Positions 1 to 11,600 of a stretch of 64,000 nucleotides of DNA are shown in pieces (within the stretch, counting starts at the first letter, position 1; each line of letters starts with the position of its first letter). Position numbers and translations under genes: made by a program. The notes under the pieces are model-generated. The model was not told the DNA's origin. It ran no database searches and worked only from the letters and a program-made list of their open reading frames with translations. The DNA is from Pomacea canaliculata (taxonomy: Eukaryota > Mollusca > Gastropoda > Architaenioglossa > Ampullariidae), in assembly GCF_003073045.1 (NCBI RefSeq), contig NC_037590.1:35224327-35288326 (forward strand). Reading direction: 5' to 3'.

Positions 1-2300
1 CACAGTGGAAAAGGAAATTAAAATTACATTAGGTGTGTTTCGTCGTATGTACTTTGTGATGAAGGTGATTATTCTATACACAGGCACCAGACAGATAAAA
101 ATAAAAGCGTATACCTTACAAAAGATAAGTATACCTTATTGTTTCTCTTTATTGGTTTTGATTTCCTGTGTTTAAGGTAACAGATGACTTATTAGTTATC
201 TCGGTGAAAACACTTGCATGTTCGCTCACACACACGCGCACACACTTGATGTAAAGTTGATTTGTTTCCACTCGAGTACTTTGAATGAGTGGATACAACG
301 TCCATGACTTTATCCAGTCTTCTGGTTTTGTTTTTTGTACACAAGAACACATTTTTTTCGGTTGTTAGGTAACGGTGATAATATCGGGCTGTTATCTTAG
401 TAATTCATCATTTTCATTGTGGAACATAGCGTAGCTAACCGTCAGTGCATATAATTTTCTTTTACTTTTTAGGAGGATGTGAATCTTACGTCTGAAGATG
501 CTTCTCTCGCGCGATATTTTTTATTTTGTCTAATTTGTGTGCAAAGGTTTAGCTACTCAGCCTTGTATATATTATTGTTATTATTTAGGGAGTTTTTATA
601 TGTGTAAACTGCTTCATAGGCAAACATCTGTATCTAGGACCAAACTGTGTAACTCCATTGCATATTTGTTTATGTCGTGACTTTTTGTGAGAACGTTTGG
701 AGTAAAAAAAAATATCTCAAGAATTTCACTGTCTTGTGGGAATTGTGTTTGTTATTGTGTGCTAGGCTTCCAACAGTAATTTCGTTCTAAGTGCTGGCGA
801 TGAGTGTTCATCAGAAAAACCGTTCGCTTTACATTTCCTTACCAAAACTTGAATGCATGCATACCGTGAAGATTCTCCTGTGAAACTCCCATGTTGTTTT
901 AGCCGTCATCGAAAGCGACGAAAGTCGACAAACAAATGGATGCCTTCAACTTGATCAGAGATACAAAAGGTTTGTCCGTTTTAGAATAATGGTTCTGCTA
1001 CTGTGTGCTGGTCGTTTCTTTACCTTTGAACGTTGAGCTTGGCTGTGACGAACATAATCACCTTTCATTAGCACTGAACTTTGACAGAAGACTCAACAGG
1101 GACGCCTAGCACGGACCTCAGCACGACAATGAAATAAACAAACCGGTGGTGCAACGGTTAGCGCCTGTCACTACAGCGAGGGCTGGATGCCCTGGGTTCA
1201 GTTCTCGTCTCGGGCACGCTGTTTTTTTCTCTGATCTGTTTACAGGGCTGACTGCCTTTGCCGTCATATAGCCTTAGTTGCTGGCTCCACCTCGCAAGCG
1301 GAGAGATTCATTAGCTATCATTATCGATAAATGCTTGTATATACTTAAGATTTGCACACAGTACCACAATAAGTTGTTTTTCATAAGACGTGAGGACATA
1401 TTAAGACAAAAATGTAAGACTACGTATTGAGCGCATTGAATACTCCATAACATGCGGCGATTTTCTTTTCTCTTTGTGTGCACATCATATTTGATTTGTT
1501 CAGGGTTATGACTAACTCGATCACGTTGATCGTCGCAGTGAAACTGTACACTTACCTTCGTTTAATGTCCGTTTACCGAGAAGAAAATAATAGTCTGGAT
1601 GTTACTTCCCATAGAACTTCCATAGGATTATTCTGCCGTCATTTTCTACAGCTATAACATTGACAGTAGGCCATTAGACCAATCATCAGGGATCATGTCA
1701 GATAATTTTGCCAGAGAAATCCTCCATCCAAAACAGGATCCAGTCTGCCTGGCAATGGTACAATGGACCACGTGAGAGACGTCGTTGACCCGTGAGTGAA
1801 GTTGGGCGAAGAGAGCTTAGTCCTTATCTCTAGAGGCAGAATTGAAACTCTCTGAAAAAAACTGTTTATACCCTGGGCAACATGTGAGAAAAAGTAATGT
1901 AAACATCTTAAAACTGAAACTGGATGAAACATTCATCCAAAAATAGTCTCAGTCTCCTTCACGCGGTTGTGTGGAAACATGTTAGACTAGAGCATCATTC
2001 GAAAGATTTGTTTTGTCATTCCTACCTCAGTCCTCTACCCGATATTTCTCAACACATTCGATCAATGTTTTACCACGGGAAAACTTTCCCAAATCTTAAG
2101 ATGCAAAGCCGCCAGTCCTAGGCCAGCTGGTGGATGCGTCAGCTGGCGTGGTGCGCGAGTTTGCGAGACTTCAATAACGACCCTTGACCTCTCTGTGTGA
2201 CCTGGCGTGACGTGACTCTTCAACGCAGTCACTCCGTCCAGTCTGTGGCGACGCGGCAGGGAGAGAGAGAGTGGGGAAGAAAAAAAAAAAAACATCGACG
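1..2300. other. Intergenic region upstream of the P4HA-like gene
   Basis: No coding exon was recognised here. The stretch holds AT-rich DNA, a short CA-rich run near 225-245 and one tRNA-derived SINE copy (1143-1290). The last 150 bases before the ATG at 2301 are GC-richer and should contain the promoter and 5' UTR of the P4HA-like gene, but no clear TATA box was found. Confidence 0.5.
1143..1290 (+). mobile_element. tRNA-derived SINE, family A, copy 1
   Basis: The head carries a Pol III box A-like segment (GGTGGTGCAACGGTTAG, near 1145) and a box B-like segment (GGGTTCAGTTCTCG, near 1194). These are followed by a body beginning TCTCGGGCACGCTGTT and ending near ATATAGCCTTAGTTGCTGGC. The same order of blocks recurs near 3857 and at 60049, so it is a dispersed family. 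It is non-autonomous and needs a LINE for mobilisation (family knowledge). Ends are approximate and no clear target-site duplication was seen. Confidence 0.7.
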
Positions 2301-5300
2301 ATGAAAGGATGGTCGCTGGTGGCGATGAAGGTGGTGGGACTGGTGCTGCTGGTCAGCTTGACGGACGGTCACTCGTTCACGAGTTACGCCAACCTGCTGA
2401 AGCTGTACTACATGGAAGAGGAAGCCCTCAGCAACGCTGACGTCCTTCTGCGCGAGGAGTTCTTCCACCATGGCAACGTGGCCGCCACTGATGGCGCTCA
2501 CAACCTGACGGCACTGCGCCAGTAAGAATCTTCTCTTTCCTTCTGTTTCCGACGCTCTCTCTCTCTCTGTTCTATCTCCTCCAATCCCCCCGACACTGAT
2601 GTTGATATCAATCTGAAATGCTCTCCGTTCCTCCTTGTTGCCCTGGCAAGTCCATTTGAGATGGAAGGTCCTATTAAGCACGCTGCTCTTTAAATGCAAC
2701 AACGACTTGGACAACACCTTTGGTGCACTTGACTTTTTTTGTTAAGTCGCTTTCTGAATCGCAGTTAATACTGCTGCTTCCAAAAAGCATAAATGAACTC
2801 GTTATTCAGAATCCAGAAACATTAATTACAATCAACTTTTTTTACACAAAGTTTTGTTCCATAACCTGTTTTACAAGTAATTGACTGGTGCGCGTGTTTG
2901 TTTAATTTGCCTCATAGAGTAATCTTAATTTGTAGTCCTGACAGGATATTTTCTGAAACAGCGAGAATACTCGTTGTCTTTGTTGTTGTGAACAACACTT
3001 GCAGGCCAGTCGAGAAGTAAGGAGGCGAGATTCATGCCCACGCCAACAAAGGTACAAGTTTCGATTAGGCTACACATGGCGACTGAACCACCGCGCCAAC
3101 CCAAGCTGACGATGAGAAGAAGATAAAGTTATCGAAAAATCGATTTAAATATTGCTTCAAGTTTCGCTCTCGGCAAACCGATAGATTTTTTTTTTTTTTT
3201 TTTTAGGGGGGAACACGTGTTCGACAAGTTTTCAGCCGATCGGATCCTGAAGTGTTCTATAACGTCTTTTATTTTTTTTTTTTTTATTTTGTAAAGTAAC
3301 AATGATCAATCGCTTGAAAGACATTTGGAGAAAAATACGGGCTCGAATATCCTCGAAATTTCTCTTTGCCTCTCGTGTACGATTCAGTCTTGACTTTCTC
3401 ATCGCTATATCCCTGCTGGAGTCTTGGGTGTGGTTTTCATGTGTTAAAATGTTCAGACACCAGGCGATTGGCAACAGCCCCTCCACCGCTTTTCCTTGAA
3501 TTGTCGTGGTTTCCACGCGGTTAGCGACTGGAAGTAGTGTGGACGATAATTCACAGGCTGCCCCTTAGTTCCTACATCCTTGCTGTCGGATGATTGAAGA
3601 AAAGGTCTGTTTACACAGTCGTGGGTATAGGTCTGTAAATGAAATCTCATAATGTGGCAGCTCCGATCAACCTACTTGTTATTTCTATTATCTTATATGT
3701 ATATTATTTGGGTATAGTATGCTGTTTATGCATATGTATGTTTTTAAATTTTATTTATTCTATGTGTTGTACATGTGTGTAGTATGGAATTTTTTAAAAA
3801 ATCACCTGGCCGTCCGCAAGTCCACAGAGAAGTTTTAGAAAACAAAGTTGAACGCGCTTTGTCACCAAGTACAGTGATGATCGGCTGTCCAAGGTTCAGA
3901 TCCCGTTTCGGGCACACTATTCTTTTTCTGCATGTGGTGCATGTTTATAGGGCCGGCAGCTTGACTATCATAATATGACTATATTCCATCCACCCACACA
4001 CACACACCTTCTCCAACCTTTGGATAGAGTGAACAGTCCTGTAGCATCAGTTTATACTCCACTTGAAAGACTGGCTTCTCTCGCCCAGAGAGCGGAGTCG
4101 AGAGCTAAACTAGGTATGAACTTAATTTTAAGAGGCTGTTCGTCAAACTGTTCGCTTTTTTTCTGATGTGTTTCATGTTTTCAAGTGTTTTTATTTGTTT
4201 GCACAGACTTGTGAACGAAACCAAGCAGATACACGCAGCCGTAGGAACCAACATTGAGAAGTACTTGTCGCATCCTGTCAACGTCTTCGGCCTCACCAAA
4301 CGTCTGCTACAACGATGGCGGTTGGCCATCAAGACCATTCGCAAGAGCAAGCCTTGTCGGGAATGTTAGTTGACCTATTCAGTCCGTCTGTCTGTCTTTT
4401 TCTGTATTAACAACAGCTGCTTGAACACTTATTTGTTTCAAGTTCTATTATTTGTGTTTTTTGCAGTTAGGAGACCAGAAGCTGTAAGGTGTTAAACACG
4501 CCATTTACTCATTTTCTGTTTTGGTTCTTCTCTCCTCTTCTTTCTTAACAACATCATGAAATCATGAAATAGAGAAACCGGATAGGAGGGTGGAGAGAGG
4601 GAAGGTAAAAGGCTTCGGTGAGATACAGAAAAAGGATTCCGAGGCTGGCGCTGTGACGATCAAAAAGCTTCTTTGCTTTTCTTGTGTTTCGCTCTGGTAA
4701 TAGCAGTCTGTGTCTGTAAACCTTCTCACTGCACAATGATTTGTTTTCTTCGCCTTTTCGGTGCCTGGTGCTGGCTTTGCTGTGATTCTTCCAAGGCTTG
4801 ATTCCTCCTTCTATCGACCAAATGTTTTTTCTTCTGCCTTTTCTGGGTGTGAAATACTGCTGGCCCTGCATTTACTCCTGGCTGATTGAAAAGAGTTGTT
4901 TTATTTCTGAATATTGGACTTCACTTGCCTTGCTTTAAACACGTGTTTTTTGTGAGGCTTTTACATAAATAAAGGGTTTTCTCCAAGAAATTGTAATGCG
5001 TAAGTGCTCACGGTTTTACATTCACCGCCATGAAGCACCTCTCTCTGCAGTAACCTATCGTGCAAATTTAGTTACCCAAAGACGCGCACACACACACACA
5101 CAAATATATAAATATATCCACATTATATTTCAAAAACATATAAAGCTTGAAGCATTGTCATTTTTACATGAAACACACATCATGTGGGCAATTAGAGCCC
5201 AGATACGCGGCACACATTGACTGCTTTCTCTTTAACCAGCCAAGTAGTGACCCATGGTATATGCACTTGACTTCAGGCAAGCAGCCATGTTCATAGTTGA

Positions 5301-8300
5301 CAGAGAGGCGCAGACAATCAAGTTATTTGTCAGCCAAAAGATGTGAACACGTGCCTCGACCCAGCTGTAGATGTTGATTGTCTCGTGCAGGGCACATTCC
5401 CCACATCCTGGCGCGTCTGGCCAACATCGAGGACAACCTGCCCACAGAGGAAGATTTCGAGTCCGTAGCCTACAGCCTGCTGCTCATCCAGCACACGCAG
5501 GGTCTCCGCACGGCCGACCTGCTGGCTGGCCGCATCGGGGGCCACTTGGCAGCGGATCGCATCTCGCTACAGGACCAGTTCCAGGTCGCCAAGATGGCGG
5601 TGGACCGTGACGACTACTACTACGCCGCGCAGTGGCTGAAGAACATGGAGACCTCGGGCCGCCTGGCGCAGCTGCGGAAGGACGAGCACGGCTTCAACGC
5701 CACCAACGTGCTGGGTATGCTGGCTTCCGCCTACTTCCGGGTGAGCCGCCATGACGCTTTCGGACTTGTGAAAGGTAGTGGTGGTGGTGATGTAGTGGAG
5801 GTGTAGTCGATCTCGACGTTTGGAAACAGGTTCATTGCTCTGCACGAAGATTTTTAAAGAGCTGATTTATCATCGATCACTAGTCGTCAGAGCAGGCATT
5901 ATCAGACAATCGTGACCTCCTCTGCAACGGACAATAAGTTTTAATAGCTAGAAAAGCTGATAATGACATAATCATTCATATTTATGACGCAAAGAACATT
6001 ATCCATTACGCTACTGTCTAATTTCTCTTTTTTTTTAAAATATAATTTAGGGAGGAGGTGGGAGAGAAAGAGTGAAAAAGAGTGGAGGTGGGGTTAGTGA
6101 AAGAGTCGAAAAAGGGAGAGAAGTAAAACTCACTAGCACCTGATTTCCCAAAATTATTGCTTCGTGATTGAGAGGATTTCTCGCATTTTTATTTCAGATA
6201 AACATGGTGCCAGAAGCATTGCGAGCAACGGATGAGCTCCTGAAATCAGGTTATTTTCTTTCTTTTTGTGCAGATACATTTCGTCGGCCAACAGTGCCCT
6301 CAAGCATGTTTTTCGTGTCGTGAATCCTTTTGTCTTTTTTTTTTTTTTTGGACATCAGATTTCTAATCATTGTGTTCACTAGTCTTTCCCTTTTCCAAGG
6401 TTTATTTATTTATCTCTATGGAGATTTTTGGACATGTGTGTGTGAGAGAGAGATTTATTTTATTGCACTCTTAGTCTGTAAAAGGAGTTGCGTGATGTTT
6501 GTGCCTCAGCCATGCTGACGGCAAGGATAAGACATAAACCACAAGAGCCCTAACCGACACATCCTTGATGTATCGTCTTCACGCACCGAATTACAAAAAA
6601 AAATATTGTTCTTGTCTCTTTTCTTCTCCATTCAGTCTATTTTGCCCATCATGTTCAAAGTGCTCACCATGCTCATCACATCCCTACATCTCTCTGCAGA
6701 GTGGCCTGGATGTGACTTGAAAATGTGAATGCAGATAAATCTTACCTTGATTTCCTTTTTGCAGATCCTGACAATGTGGTCGGTCGCAGCAACAAGGTAT
6801 ACTTCGAGGAGCGTCTGAACCGCAAAGGAATAACTAGAGACTCCACGACAGATCACCCAGTGCGACACGTCGGCGACGACACCTACCGGCGAAACTTCGA
6901 ATCTTTGTGTCGGGGTCAACGTCCTACGGTTCGTTGGTTCACGTGCGCTTGGTTTAAAAACACTTCTTCTAAATATTATATTAGTAAAATTCTCTCTTTC
7001 TTTTAGCTTTTATTTTCTTTGGGTTTTCTTTTATTTTTAATATTTCCTTCTTTTGTTGTTTGCTTTCTTTCTCAATTTTTTTTATTTTACTTTATTTTTA
7101 GGGTTTTGATGGTGTTTTGATTCTGTTTCATTATCTCCTCGTGTTTGCAGAAGAACAGAAACACGTGCAGACTGGTGAGATCTGAGGGGGTCCTGTGGTA
7201 TCACAAGGTAGAAATCCTCAGGAAGAAGCCTCCCATCCTCGTCTTCCACGATGTTTTCTCTTCACAACTCATGCGCGAGTTCGTCGTCATGGCAAAGGAA
7301 GAGGTAGATCACAATTAAGCTTATTTTTATCTGAAGAACAGAGCAGGAGACCCATCTGCCCTTTTGGTTGCACTATAAGAGAAGTTTCATCAACATTTAG
7401 GAATTTTTTTCCAAGTAAACTTCGTAATTCTTTTTTTCACAGGGAAAATAAAGATTATTTGTGGGCTTTGGATGTATTTTTCAAGAGATGTCTTAATTAG
7501 TTTGGTGATAAATAAAATGAGAATAAGTGTAAACATCCTCTCCTTTCTTAATCTTGTTCTCTTTCTCTCTGAACACAAATCACTAAAAGTGCAAAACCTA
7601 AAAGCAAATAGGCAGAAGGGATAGTTTTGTTCTTTGTGTTGATTTATTCCGGCTTGTGTCGGCAGATCGGAAAAAATAAGAATTGCGAAACAAATGAGTG
7701 TAATGTTTTTTTTTTATTTTCAGTATGAGAGGCTGTCTCTAGACACGGAATTCAAAACACCGGAATTTACGTGAGTTTATCAGCAAGGTACAGCTTCGTG
7801 ACTTGGTCATCCATTGTTTTCTCTACTTACTTCAATGTCCACTGGGTCTTTGGGATGTGTAGGGGAAGGACAATGGAGACTGTAAACAGCGATAAAAGTG
7901 AGATTTTGTGGATTTTTTTCAGCCTGGCCTTGTCTAGGCTGGCCACCACACAACAGCGCCTGCAGCTGGGCAAGGTCAGGAGCACCCTGGTCAAGCTGCC
8001 CTTCACAGTCACCTACCCGTTCAAGGCCGGCGAGTCAGAGGTAGGCTTCTCTGGAGGCTGGCTGGCTGGAGAGCTGGGTGGCTAGCTGCTTGACTGTCCT
8101 CAATGAATGGCTGCGAAGCTGATTGACCTAATAAATGGATAGATGAATGGATTGATCAATACAGAGATAAACGGATGGATCAATAGGAGAACGTAATGGA
8201 AGAATGGACATTAATACATGGAGAGATAAAGAAAAGTATAGATAAATGAACAATTAAATATTACACTTATCTTTATCATATAAATGGATGGATAAGTATA

Positions 8301-10365
8301 TGGATGAGTACTGGGGTGGCTGGGTAGGCGGGCTTTGGAGCAGTAAATGGTCCAATCTGAAAAGTTTCAGAAGATCAAAAAACAACAAAAAGTAAAGATC
8401 TTAAGTTTGAAACTAGCATTCCTTAGGAGTCATCATACCTAACTCGTGCTCTGAATAATCAACACCTTTAATTAATCATCTTGCTCATTACTTTCTTGTC
8501 TTGTGGCGTTTACAGGCAAGAAACTTCGGACTCAAGGGTTTTACATCAACCCCAGTCCCAGCTTCCAGGTGAGAAAGCCAACGACAGGCATGTGTGTGGT
8601 GTGCTTGTCCACCGACTTCCAGAGAGATATCAGATGATAGCCACTGACTTCTAGTGACATGTCAGATCATAGCCTCCAGTGCCACTGACTTTTAGTGACA
8701 TGTCAGATCATAGCCTGCACTGGCAGCAGGTTTATGATGGGGAGGGGGTGGACAAACATGAGAGGCAGGTGAAGATCATGTTGAAGTCAATGTTATGATT
8801 GGGGCCCTTACAGGTGAATAATCTGGGAGCAGCATTATTTGCCGACAGTCTTTGTGACAGCAACTAGATTAACCCTGTAACATCTGGGTAGATAACAGGT
8901 CTTTATCTGTGACAACATCGATTCGAGCGCATGGACATAATTACAGCGAGGCTTCTATTAGGACTAAAAATAGTCTTTACAATAATTAATGTATGATGAA
9001 CATTTCCATCACAGTTCATTTAGGTCACTCTGTTTAATCCATACGTACATGTATCATGTGACTGCAATGTTATTTTGCTCTTGTTTAGGGGTTGTATTAT
9101 GAGTTTTGTTTATTGCTTGGTTAGTGCGTCGAAACTTTGTTACTTTTTCTGTGTCTACTGTGTTTTTCAGGTCCAAAGCGTGGGCGGTCACACAGCTTCA
9201 TTCATCATATTTGTAAGTATTACTGAGACCAACAAAAACACTTTCGCTGCCAAGTGTGTTAATCAAATCATCCATTTCTTTAGGTCTGAACACCAAATTC
9301 TGTGCACTCTTGACAAACCCCTGAAAACAACGAACTTTTCTCCCAATAGAACACCATATAAATATCTTTCTCTTTTTATTGCACGCTATGACTGTTTCAT
9401 TCTAGAAGCTCTTTACTTGTATACTTGCATGTGCAGATGAATGATGTGGAGATGGGTGGAGACATTGTCTTTCCCTCCGCCAACGCTCGCGTTCACCCGT
9501 CAGCGGTAAGCAGGTCGAGTGATTGAAGTCAGTCTCCTCACAGCAACCATGCACAAGTATGCTTGTAGACACATAATGATGAACAGGACACACTTTGAAG
9601 GAATCAATTAACATTCTTCGTTTGCTAAACACAACAAGCGGTAGAATAAATCCACACTACGGAGACTGTATGAATATGAACATTCTAGACAAAGCTGTAC
9701 AAAGTTTACATTTATTTGACACAGGACTGTTTTACTTTGCCTGTTTGTGACTGCATGGCATCCCCAGTTTCTTCTCTTTCTTTTTTATGTGATGATATAA
9801 CATAGGACTTCTTGTTTTGCTGAGGGATATAGTGTTGAGTTATTGTGTTCTTGTAGGTAGTAGGAGTTGTAGCTTTATAGTGGGGTGGGTGTGGGAGGAA
9901 CTGTGCAACTTTTGTCAGCCTCTTCCAGTGAGGAGAATTCAGCAATGACCTGGCATTGAACCCAATTAACAATATTATTAACGTGTGGTATGTGACATGG
10001 GCTTTGAAGTGACATAACATTGAAGAACTTTTTTTTTGTAGCTTTGTCATGATATTGAATTCGTGTAATATTGAAGATGACAGACACATTTTTTTCTGAT
10101 TTCAAATTTTGTCAGGGAACAGTACTTTTCTACTTCCCGTCCTTCAAGAAGTATCATGCAGTCTGTCCAGTGGCTTACGGAACAGAATGGCGTAAGTATC
10201 GTCGCCTTCACACCTGGCGTGAGATGCACGAGAGTTGTAAACACTGGTAACACAGCTCATGACATAGCAGGCGGTTTACAACTTACCTTACGTGTGTGTG
10301 TGTGTGTGTGAATTGACTACTAACTACTAAATCTTTATCTCTCAGGTCGAATGTGGAGTGCATGA
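2301..10365 (+). CDS. Prolyl 4-hydroxylase alpha-subunit-like protein, active site degenerate
   Basis: P4HA enzymes hydroxylate prolines in procollagen in the ER using Fe(II) and 2-oxoglutarate. Proposed exons: 2301-2521, 4207-4364, 5391-5740, 6198-6249, 6765-6928, 7151-7303, 7724-7770, 7923-8040, 8521-8568, 9171-9212, 9437-9505, 10116-10191, 10346-10365. All phases agree and give about 505 residues (human P4HA1 has 534). The ATG at 2301 starts a signal peptide (VVGLVLLVSL). Exon 2 has the N-domain motif SHPVNVFGLTKRL. Exons 3-4 match the TPR-like peptide-binding domain (DDYYYAAQWL; ALRATDELL). Exon 5 has FESLCRGQ and exon 6 PPILVFHDV. Exons 9-12 match the catalytic domain (FMNDVEMGGDIVFP; YHAVCPVAYGTEW). 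Known residues are HxD, a distal His and a Lys ten residues after it. The distal His is kept, the Lys position is Glu, and no HxD is seen. A 39-base candidate exon (8730-8768) would not restore it. The last exon is uncertain: a splice to about 10517 gives a different tail. It may be a pseudoenzyme or substrate-binding paralogue. Confidence 0.78.
3857..3990 (+). mobile_element. tRNA-derived SINE, family A, diverged copy 2
   Basis: This copy lies in intron 1 of the P4HA-like gene. It has a box B-like segment (AAGGTTCAGATCCCGTTTCG) followed by the family body GGGCACACTATTC, CTGCATGTGG and ATAGGGCCGGCAGC. The box A end is eroded. It is more diverged than the copy at 60049, so it is probably older. 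Confidence 0.6.
8640..8721. repeat. Two-copy 41-bp tandem duplication in an intron
   Basis: Two adjacent 41-base units (8640-8680 and 8681-8721) share GCCACTGACTT, TAGTGACATGTCAGATCATAG and differ at only a few positions. The array lies directly upstream of a possible small exon at 8730 in the P4HA-like gene. Confidence 0.75.
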
Positions 10366-11429
10366 CAGAATCTAAACAATAGTTGAAGAATGTGGAGTTA
10401 CAGCAACATACTCCTATGGAGATATATATATATATACTTTGAGTACTGACCACTCCAACTACCCCACCCCAATCATTTTAAAGACTAATATGTTTGTTTG
10501 TGTGTGTGTGTGTTTCTAGTACTTTTTCACAGTGTCTTTGAAAAGACAGACCCGCGCTTTTGCCGTGTGCACGAGGACCCAGCTTTGTGGTGATACCAGA
10601 ACAGAACGGAGCCTTGACTGTGTACATCTCGTCCTCCTGTTGTTTTCTTTTCAAAAAACAGACGAGAAATTGGAGTTTCCATTTTTGTGGACACGGCCAG
10701 TTTTGAATACAAGTGCCTTAAAATCAACGAGCAAGTAATAGCAAGTGTTTGTTAGTGTCATTTGATTAGTGGTTAATACTGTTACCTTTGAATGGTCATT
10801 TCTCCTCTCCCCGCCCCCTCCTACCAATTTCTAGTCAATTTTTGTACACGTCGTTTTGTTGGATGGTTTCTTCACATAGTTGGCTCTTCCTATGATTGAC
10901 TGTTTGAACCTTGTGAATAGTGTCACACACCCGGCTCTCTGAGTAAATGTTATGTCTCATGTAATAATCATAGTCTGTGAGAGCATAAATGATCGCTGTA
11001 TAACACTCCAACACTCACTACTTTTTGTGTGTATATATAATGAGCGATGGAACAGGATACGAGCCCTGGTGTATATACAATGTTTCTTCAAATTCATTTT
11101 CAAGTCTCTCTTTCACACACACGTGTGACTAAGCTTTAGTTTCGCACACGGTATATCATAAAGTATGACTAAAGTATTCCATTGAAGGTACCTTCAATAT
11201 GCGTCGTTTTGTCAACGGTCGGACTGTATTTCTGAAGCATTTTGTACATTTGTTGACACGACTAATATTTCCCCTGAGTTAGTTCTCTTGACCCAAAGTA
11301 CTTGAAGTTTTCCAGTCAGCCTTGGTTCCACTTTGCTGTATGTTGCAGCTGTTTACCTGTCCTGTCTCTCATTCCCGCCACAACAAATGTTAGTTCCCAT
11401 TGAAGCGAAATTTGCCATTCCACAATATA

Positions 11430-11600
11430 GGTCCTCTTCTATTCTCTGTCTACATCAATGATCTTTCCCATCATATTTCCAACCATGCGAAATGTTTGCC
11501 GACAACATGCGGATGCATGTGTGTCACAAGCAAACTGAGCCTCTTGTGTCTCTCCTACAGCAGAGTGCTGAGCAACTAGTCTTGGCCTGGACTCAACCAC
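11430..11600 (+). mobile_element. Non-LTR retrotransposon (LINE) reverse-transcriptase fragment
   Basis: The + strand reads GPLLFSVYINDL and then, in a shifted frame, MFADNMRMHV followed by LLQQSAEQLVLAWTQ. This corresponds to the conserved LINE RT blocks usually written G(P)LLF..YINDL and FADD. The second catalytic Asp of FADD reads Asn here, and a frameshift separates the two blocks, so the fragment is dead. The exact clade cannot be told from so short a piece. Confidence 0.7.

Noticed and set aside
1143-1215. A tRNA gene at the box A/box B motifs
   Set aside because: The intervening sequence does not form a cloverleaf that I can draw, and the same head recurs with a shared non-tRNA body, so it is a SINE.
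4028-4114. Possible extra P4HA-like exon encoding VYTPLERLASLAQRAESRAKL
   Set aside because: It looks coiled-coil-like and has splice-like ends, but its exit phase would put exon 2 (4207) out of frame with an immediate stop. The direct exon 1 to exon 2 junction fits.
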